DNA of 48,972 nt from contig JAGXFO010000003.1 of the NCBI GenBank assembly GCA_024637255.1, forward strand, positions 1 to 48,972. Direction: 5' to 3'. The first letter of the stretch is position 1, and each line of letters opens with the position of its first letter. The notes under the pieces were generated by a model. It saw only the letters and a list, made by a program, of their open reading frames with translations, did no database searches and was not told where the DNA came from. Of this stretch, positions 44,624 through 48,972 are shown piece by piece. Source of the stretch: Sulfurovum sp. (lineage in GTDB: Bacteria > Campylobacterota > Campylobacteria > Campylobacterales > Sulfurovaceae). The position numbers were made by a program, and so were the translations under genes.

Positions 44624-44761
44624 GTTGCTTCACTCCTCGCAATAACAAAAACCCCGTCACTGCGAGCCAAAGCGCGGCAGTCTGAGCCTGCCAGGGATTG
44701 CCACGTCGCTCTGCTCCTCGCAATGACGAGGGGTGTCGCTGCGAGCAAAGCGCGGCAGTCT
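44624..44761. repeat. palindromic repeat cluster A
   Basis: Two facing units of a repeat family. One reads GCGAGCAAAGCGCGGCAGTC, and the partner has the inverse form GATTGCCACGTCGCTCTGCTCC with CTCGCAATGAC. They can fold on each other. The cluster lies between the WbaP-like gene and the AAA ATPase gene and forms the last bases of the ATPase stop codon. The left flank carries a degenerate version of the manC 3' end. Confidence 0.85.
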
Positions 44762-45965
44762 AATAAATAAACCCTGCCAACCAAAGTGGTATTTTATTGC
44801 CAAATCCAACCTCTATGCCATCTGCAATGACATAAGAATTTGGCAGATCTTTTATCTGCTCAAAGGATTTATTTTTTCCGCCGATCTCTACAGTATATTT
44901 CTCATCCACTAAAAAATCACCTTTATCCAGATAATGCAAGGTATGTTTTGGTGCTAGGCAGCTGACAAAATATGTTTCTCTTAGCGTCCCCACATCTTGA
45001 TGCGCACAAAGTGCTTCAAAAAGATTTGTATTTGCCAAGTAGAGCTTATCAGGTTTTCTAATTGCCGCAAATCTTTTCCCCTCATGCCTGATGTGCTTGA
45101 TCAGTTCCGCATCATCAAGATACTCTATATATTTATAAAGGGTGGTTTTTGTGATGCCAACAGTAAAGGCCAATTTATCAATACCCAGCTCCAGGGGTTT
45201 AAAGACGCAGATTGTGAGAAGAAGTTTTTTTAGAGTATCGATCTTGTCTGGCGGTATCGAAAACAGTTTGCTCAAATCGGTATGCAAGATAGTATTGATA
45301 GTTTCTATGATCCTGTCTACATACTTGGTCTTATCTTCAAAGTAAAACGGATAAGCGCCAACTTTTAAAAACTCATCAAAAAATTTGAGTATTTTTTTGT
45401 TTGGCAACGCCATTATTATCTCACTGGCTATATTTTCGTGGTTTGCTAAAATTTCTTCTAAACTGTAAGATTTTAAAGACATATCAAAAGTCAATTCCAG
45501 ATACTCCTTAAGGCTAAGAGGATAAAGATGGTGCATTGAGTATCTTCTTGCAAAATCAGGACTGGTAAGATGCAATGCTGAAGAACCTGTAAAATAAACT
45601 TTTATATCTAAAAAATCATATATTGACTTTAACTCTTGTTCAAAATTTTTAGCTTCATGTACTTCATCTATGCAGATAAGTTCACCGCCTCTTTTGCTAA
45701 ACTCATCTACAAAATCAAAGAGTGAAACATCTTGAAACATCGCATGGTCACAAGAGATATAAAGTTTTGAACTATTTGGTAGAGACGATTTTTGAAGTAA
45801 TTGCATAAGAATAGTTGTTTTGCCTATCCCCCGACTCCCATAAATAGCAGTGAGTTTCGCAGTAGAATGAAATAAATCATCAAACAGATACCTTTTATAT
45901 ACAGGCAACGTTTGATTTATTTTGAGATTATAAAGCCTTTTTGCATTTTCCAATACGTTTATCAT
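44760..45965 (-). CDS. AAA ATPase with DUF4143-type C terminus
   Basis: A 401-residue protein with Walker A GSRGIGKT (residues 43-50), Walker B LICIDEVHE (96-104), then a sensor-like VYFTGSSALHL and a C-terminal winged-helix/DUF4143 part with YLDDAELIKHIRHEG and ending PLWLAGFIY. This family is widespread in bacteria and archaea, often in mobile or genome-plastic regions, and its function is unsettled. It stands alone between repeat clusters A and B. The stop codon is formed at the edge of cluster A. The promoter region upstream is AT-rich with TAGTATACTA at 45993. Confidence 0.82.
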   Translation of the reverse strand: MINVLENAKRLYNLKINQTLPVYKRYLFDDLFHSTAKLTAIYGSRGIGKTTILMQLLQKSSLPNSSKLYISCDHAMFQDVSLFDFVDEFSKRGGELICIDEVHEAKNFEQELKSIYDFLDIKVYFTGSSALHLTSPDFARRYSMHHLYPLSLKEYLELTFDMSLKSYSLEEILANHENIASEIIMALPNKKILKFFDEFLKVGAYPFYFEDKTKYVDRIIETINTILHTDLSKLFSIPPDKIDTLKKLLLTICVFKPLELGIDKLAFTVGITKTTLYKYIEYLDDAELIKHIRHEGKRFAAIRKPDKLYLANTNLFEALCAHQDVGTLRETYFVSCLAPKHTLHYLDKGDFLVDEKYTVEIGGKNKSFEQIKDLPNSYVIADGIEVGFGNKIPLWLAGFIY

Positions 45966-46056
45966 TTTCAGATACCTTCATATAGTTTTATATAGTATAC
46001 TAAAATACTGTTTATAAGTATATAGTATTAGACTAAACTATTTAGGTTTTTCATTT

Positions 46057-46072
46057 CACCTCTCGAGAGGTG
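46057..46072. repeat. perfect 16-bp palindrome upstream of cluster B
   Basis: CACCTCTCGAGAGGTG is exactly self-complementary. It lies 92 bases before the AAA ATPase start and just ahead of repeat cluster B. Its role is unknown. Confidence 0.6.
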
Positions 46073-46082
46073 GAACCAGTGA

Positions 46083-46230
46083 GTCACTGCGTTCCTCACA
46101 ATGACGAAAACCTGTCACTGCGAGCGAAGCGCGGCAGTCTTCTTTCGTCGGGCAGCTGCCAAGATTGCCACGTTGCTCTGCTCCTCGCAATGACAAAAAC
46201 CCCGTCGCTGCGAGCGAAGCGCGGCAGTCT
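46083..46230. repeat. palindromic repeat cluster B
   Basis: At least three units of the same family as cluster A: GTCACTGCGAGCGAAGCGCGG, then the facing GATTGCCACGTTGCTCTGCTCC, then GTCGCTGCGAGCGAAGCGCGG, each followed by CAGTCT or CAATGAC ends. It separates the AAA ATPase and GIY-YIG genes. Confidence 0.85.
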
Positions 46231-46231
46231 T

Positions 46232-46519
46232 CTAGATTATACTCTCGTATAAATCATTCCACTCTTTATTCATACTTTCTATGAGCTCTATTTTTTTACC
46301 TCTGCTGCCAGATTTAAGTTGTTTTTCTCTTGCAATAGCCTCTTGTATATCATCAAGAACCTCATAATACACCAGGATTTTAAGATTGTACTTTTTTGTA
46401 AAACCATCTACAAAGTTGTTTTTATGTTCATACACTCTCTTGATCAAGTTGCTTGTAACACCTATGTATAATGTTCCATTATTCTTATTTGACATAATGT
46501 AGATATAACCTTGTTTCAT
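46232..46519 (-). CDS. GIY-YIG nuclease-domain protein
   Basis: A 95-residue single-domain protein of the GIY-YIG superfamily (UPF0213/YhbQ-like type). The N terminus reads MKQGYIYIMSNKNNGTLYIG, giving the YIYI and LYIG pair of the fold; the catalytic Arg lies in SNLIKRVYEHK and the Glu in AIAREKQLK, followed by GSRGKKIELI. These small proteins are predicted nucleases that are often present as dispersed copies. An upstream frame-consistent start at 46576 would add residues coded by repeat cluster C, so I prefer the third of three consecutive ATGs, with AAGG six bases before it. Confidence 0.85.
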   Translation of the reverse strand: MKQGYIYIMSNKNNGTLYIGVTSNLIKRVYEHKNNFVDGFTKKYNLKILVYYEVLDDIQEAIAREKQLKSGSRGKKIELIESMNKEWNDLYESII

Positions 46520-46533
46520 CATCATCCTTTTTG

Positions 46534-46690
46534 GATTGCCAAGATTGCCGCGTCGCTTCGCTCCTCGCAATGACAAAAACCTCCGTCACTGCGAGCAAAG
46601 CGCGGCAGTCTGAGTCTGCCAGGATTGCCACGTCACTTCGCTCCTCGCAATGACGAAAACCCCGTCGCTGCGAGCAAAGCGCGGCAGTCT
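46534..46690. repeat. palindromic repeat cluster C
   Basis: Alternating facing units, GATTGCCGCGTCGCTTCGCTCC then GCGAGCAAAGCGCGGCAGTC, then the pair again. Located between the GIY-YIG and MazF genes. Each facing pair is an imperfect inverted repeat able to form a long stem. Confidence 0.85.
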
Positions 46691-46727
46691 CAAAAACTTA
46701 TAACTATCTCACACAAAAAAACCGGAG

Positions 46728-47066
46728 CTAGAGTGTTATCTCTGCAAATAACTCTTTCACTTTATTCATCTCTTCCTTTGTCAAAGAAGTTAGTTTTTCT
46801 ACAAATCTGTTATTATCGATCGAGCGTATTTGTGTGATAACCAAATCCGAATCTTTCAATAATTTTTCTCTTTTTTCCACTCTCAAGCGGATAGGCTCCG
46901 CATCATCTATAAGAGAAGTAGTAAGGGGGATTATGATAGTTGTTGGGTACTCGCTGTGATTTAATTCGTCATTTTGAAGAACAAGCACAGGTCGCACTTT
47001 GCCCATTTCATTGTTTTTTTTGACAGGGTTAAGGTTGGCAAGCCAAATTTCACCTCTACAAACCAT
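46728..47066 (-). CDS. MazF/PemK-family endoribonuclease toxin
   Basis: A 112-residue toxin. It has GEIWLANLNPV at the N terminus, the active-site region KVRPVLVLQND (conserved Arg-Pro), then TTIIIPLTTSL and the DLVITQIRSIDNNRF stretch, all typical of the PemK/MazF fold. It should cleave mRNA when its antitoxin is degraded. The ATG at 47066 is preceded in frame by a GTG; GAGGGG upstream could serve either. The gene overlaps the antitoxin gene by eleven or fourteen bases, so translation is coupled. Confidence 0.9.
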   Translation of the reverse strand: MVCRGEIWLANLNPVKKNNEMGKVRPVLVLQNDELNHSEYPTTIIIPLTTSLIDDAEPIRLRVEKREKLLKDSDLVITQIRSIDNNRFVEKLTSLTKEEMNKVKELFAEITL

Positions 47067-47283
47067 CACTTAAAGTCCCCTCAAGAACTTCATACTCATC
47101 TCTATCTGCATTTTTTGTTTTTTCTACGGCTTTAAGTATTCTACTTTTTTTACTTTTTTCAACACTCTTGGCATAGTACACTATCGCCTCTCGTATGACA
47201 TCACTTTTTTTCTTGTGGAGTATTTCACTAACCCTATTTAAAGTCTTCTCAAGGTTTTCATCCAATCTAACAGTTGCTACCAT
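47056..47283 (-). CDS. ribbon-helix-helix antitoxin
   Basis: A 75-residue protein starting ATVRLDENLEKTLNRVSEIL, the strand and first helix of an RHH (CopG/MetJ-type) DNA-binding domain, then KKKSDVIREAIVYYAKSV as the second helix. A charged, probably flexible C-terminal half ends EGTLSDGL and should wrap the toxin. RHH antitoxins paired with MazF normally repress their own operon. Tandem AT-rich palindromes lie just before the start and could be the operator. Confidence 0.88.
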   Translation of the reverse strand: MVATVRLDENLEKTLNRVSEILHKKKSDVIREAIVYYAKSVEKSKKSRILKAVEKTKNADRDEYEVLEGTLSDGL

Positions 47284-47296
47284 AAAAAATCCTTTT

Positions 47297-47316
47297 GTAT
47301 TTTGTAATACAGTATT
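47297..47316. promoter_or_regulatory. candidate autoregulatory operator of the RHH-MazF pair
   Basis: GTATT (47297), AATAC (47306) and GTATT (47312) form two abutting inverted repeats (GTATT-N4-AATAC and AATAC-A-GTATT), 14 to 33 bases before the antitoxin ATG. That is where the promoter should be. The arrangement suits a tetrameric RHH repressor. Confidence 0.45.
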
Positions 47317-47373
47317 CTATCATACATTCAATAACGATTTATAAATTATAAACGCTATTTTACTTTTTTAAAG

Positions 47374-47411
47374 AACTTTTAACTTCTCTTAAAATCATCC
47401 TCGACCCTGAC
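47374..47411. repeat. 38-bp copy of the manC 3' end (left copy)
   Basis: Bases 47374-47411 are identical to 47563-47600, which encode the last residues of ManC (V-E-D-D-F-K-R-S and stop, minus strand). The pair flanks repeat cluster D. A degenerate relative (AACTTCCTCTAAAATC) lies at about 44595 beside cluster A. Confidence 0.85.
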
Positions 47412-47416
47412 AAATC

Positions 47417-47559
47417 CCCGTCGCTGCGAGCCAAAGCGCGGCAGTCTGAACCTGCCAAGATTGCCACGTCGCTCTGCTCCTCGCAATGACGAAAACCCGT
47501 CGCTGCGAGCAAAGCGCAGCAATCTACTTTCGTCGCTGCGAGCCAAAGCGCGGCAGTCT
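47417..47559. repeat. palindromic repeat cluster D
   Basis: Units GTCGCTGCGAGCCAAAGCGCG, GATTGCCACGTCGCTCTGCTCC, GTCGCTGCGAGCAAAGCGCAG and a final GTCGCTGCGAGCCAAAGCGCG, in alternating orientation. It lies between the antitoxin gene and manC and is bracketed by two 38-bp copies of the manC 3' end. Confidence 0.85.
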
Positions 47560-47567
47560 CAAAACTT

Positions 47568-48777
47568 TTAACTTCTCTTAAAATCATCCTCGACCCTGAC
47601 GATGTCGTCTTCGCCGGTGTACTCGCCTACTTGCGCTTCTATGAGTATGACGGGGATCTTACCTTCATTTGCCAGACGATGCACTTCCCCCATCTTTATA
47701 TAGGTGCTTTCGTTGGGGCGGATGAGTTTTACTTCCTCTCCTACCGTGACTGTAGCCGTACCGCTGACGACGATCCAGTGCTCGTTTCGATGGAAGTGTT
47801 TTTGAAGCGAGAGGCGTTTGCCGGGTTTGACTTCGATGCGTTTGATCTTGTAGCCCGGGGTGTCTTCGAGTATGGTGTAGGTTCCCCATGGCCTGTGCGC
47901 CGTTTGATGGATGTTTGGCAGATTGGAACCTTGTTTTTTTAGCTCCTGAACAACCTGCTTGACCTTCTGAGAGCTGCCTTTTTTCGAGATCAAAAGCGCA
48001 TCACCGCTGTCTACGATGATGAGATCGTTAACATCCACTGTCGCGATGACGCGTTCACTCCCGATGATAAGGTTGTTTTTGCTGTCTATGGCTATGAGAT
48101 GCTCATTTTGAGTGTTTCCATTCTCATCTTTTTCCAGCTCATCATACAGTGCATCAAAACTCCCCACGTCCGACCAACCGATGTCGCTTGGCACGACTTT
48201 TACACGCGCAGATTTTTCCATCACGGCGTAGTCGATGCTGTCATCAGGGATGTTGAGCATATCTTCATGTTTGATACGGATCATCCCATCCATGTCCGCA
48301 TTTTGCAAAGCTATTTTACATGCATCAAAGATCTCAGGTGAATACTTTTGCAGCTCTGTTAAAAACACGCCTGCCTTAAAACAGAACATCCCAGAGTTCC
48401 AATAGTATTTTAATGGTAAATTTTGAATTCTTAATTTTAAATTTTCTTCTATGTATTGTTCTGCTTGCTCTAAATGCGGCTTTTCCTTAAATAATTCAAC
48501 ATTTAAAATTCCCAATTCAACATTATCAGGCGTTGCCTGAATATACCCAAACCCCGTCTCTGCAAAGGCAGGCTTGATGCCAAAAGTCACTAAGTTGTCC
48601 TGCTCTGCTAACTCTTTTGCCTTCGCTAACACTTTTTCGTATTCTGCTTCATTTTTTACAAGATGGTCAGATGGGGTAACCAGTATAATCTCATCACTTC
48701 CACATGCCATACAAGCCAAAGCAATAGCAGGAGCCGTGTTTCTTCCGACTGGTTCTAAAAGGTACTTTGTAGATTGC
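47568..48777 (-). pseudogene. mannose-1-phosphate guanylyltransferase / mannose-6-phosphate isomerase, N terminus missing
   Basis: The open frame runs to 48926, but the part above about 48777 is translated repeat (MTGKEIDCRATLA, three times). Recognisable ManC begins at about 48770 with YLLEPVGRNTAPAIALA and continues with TPSDHLVKNEAEY, ETGFGYIQA, YYWNSGMFCF, VPSDIGWSDVGSFDAL and a C-terminal cupin domain (AHRPWGTYTILED, LSLQKHFHRNEHW). The roughly 90-100 N-terminal residues, including the GTP-binding GGxGTRLWPLSR signature, are not in the window. An in-frame TAG in the outermost repeat closes the frame. GDP-mannose synthesis by this copy is therefore doubtful; the isomerase part could be intact. 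Confidence 0.75.
48403..48527. repeat. AT-rich repeat-like in-frame insertions in manC
   Basis: Two spots break the ManC pattern. 48485-48527 encodes NVELGILNVELF, in which AATGTTGAATT occurs twice. 48403-48450 encodes ENLKLRIQNLPLKY just before YWNSGMF, from AT-rich sequence such as AATTTAAAATTAAGAATTC. Both keep frame and look like small insertions compared with the usual short linker. Confidence 0.45.
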
Positions 48778-48972
48778 TTCATTCCTCGCAATGACTGGTC
48801 ATCCGTCATTGCGAGCGTAGCGCGGCAATCTATCTCTTTGCCCGTCATTGCGAGCGCAGCGCGGCAATCTGTCTCTTTGCCCGTCATTGCGAGTGTAGCG
48901 CGGCAATCTATCTCTTTGCCCGTCATTGCGAGTGTAGCGTGGCAATCTGTCTATTTGCCCGTCATTGCGAGC
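48778..48972. repeat. 39-bp tandem repeat array (cluster E) invading manC
   Basis: About five units, 39 bp apart, of GTCATTGCGAGCGTAGCGCGG plus CAATCT and a short TCTTTGCCC-type link, with point differences. The innermost unit is a variant, GTCATTGCGAGGAATGAAGC. 39 bp equals 13 codons, so on the minus strand the units read through in frame. The array runs off the right edge of the window, and the core is shared with clusters A-D. Confidence 0.88.

Noticed and set aside
44593..44784. 63-codon minus-strand ORF over cluster A
   Set aside because: It is translated repeat (RHCEEQ/CRALARSD-type words) and has no ribosome binding site.
46520..46576. N-terminal extension of the GIY-YIG protein
   Set aside because: The residues (SLRGAKRRGNLGNPKR) come from repeat cluster C; the family starts at the later ATG cluster.
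47360..47587. 75-codon minus-strand ORF over cluster D
   Set aside because: It consists of the duplicated manC end plus translated palindromic repeat; not a gene.
48778..48972. CRISPR-like appearance of the regular 39-bp array
   Set aside because: The whole 39-bp unit repeats, with no unique spacers between repeats, no leader and no cas genes. The core is shared with dispersed clusters A-D.
44624..48972. An integron cassette array
   Set aside because: No integrase gene, no attC-type core sites (RYYYAAC/GTTRRRY) and the repeats are multi-unit palindromic clusters of a widespread REP-like kind.

Overview
The window looks like a chromosomal segment of a Campylobacterota bacterium, probably Sulfurovum- or Sulfurimonas-like. 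This is judged from gene content and protein style, not from a search. Pointers are biosynthetic SpeA together with a saccharopine-dehydrogenase-type (carboxynorspermidine) dehydrogenase, an MFS-PlsC-acyl-ACP-synthetase fusion, a STAS-MlaE/MlaF/MlaD/auxiliary-lipoprotein operon and an AT-leaning coding style. No rRNA, CRISPR array, prophage or transposase gene was seen. One tRNA-Gly is present.

Layout. 1-7.6 kb holds mixed accessory and housekeeping genes: the end of an EAL phosphodiesterase, SelO, a P-type cation ATPase, a haem-binding protein, a small membrane protein, and DUF2237 and DCC-family proteins. 7.6-18.2 kb is mostly minus strand: the Aas-like fusion (3' end lost), a DUF2461 protein, a YdcF/ElyC-like protein, carboxynorspermidine dehydrogenase, aspartate aminotransferase, CysE and SpeA, with a plus-strand DedA protein among them. 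18.3-21.6 kb is a four-gene lipid-transport (Mla/MCE) operon. 21.6-31.3 kb, minus strand, holds hisS, tmk, coaD, ubiX, tRNA-Gly, leuA, ftsH, prmA, hisA and hisH. 31.4-42.3 kb is a tightly overlapping plus-strand lipooligosaccharide/polysaccharide operon: an LpxL-like acyltransferase, two ELM1-family proteins, four GT4 glycosyltransferases, a polysaccharide deacetylase, an O-antigen ligase-like protein and an MsbA-like ABC exporter. It meets, tail to tail, a Wzz-like chain-length protein and a WbaP-like initiating phosphoglycosyltransferase. 44.6-49 kb is a repeat-rich accessory tract in which clusters of one palindromic repeat family separate single-gene or two-gene modules: an AAA/DUF4143 ATPase, a GIY-YIG protein, an RHH-MazF toxin-antitoxin pair and a damaged manC.

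Most interesting observations. (1) A 22-codon leader peptide ending in Leu-Leu-Leu-Cys-Leu precedes leuA, with a good promoter and ribosome binding site: a likely leucine attenuator. (2) A short element, a conserved 13-nt box plus a hairpin whose stem differs by compensating changes, sits just upstream of the ribosome binding sites of both coaD and leuA. (3) The prmA-ftsH junction carries two identical 86-bp tandem repeats, and the last codons of prmA are duplicated on the far side of them. A similar arrangement, a 38-bp copy of the manC 3' end, flanks one of the palindromic repeat clusters. (4) manC has lost its N-terminal GTP-binding segment within this window: a 39-bp repeat array runs in frame into the gene, and two further AT-rich repeat-like insertions lie in its body. 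(5) The Aas fusion has a one-base frameshift exactly at its A8 hinge motif and lacks the C-terminal adenylation subdomain.
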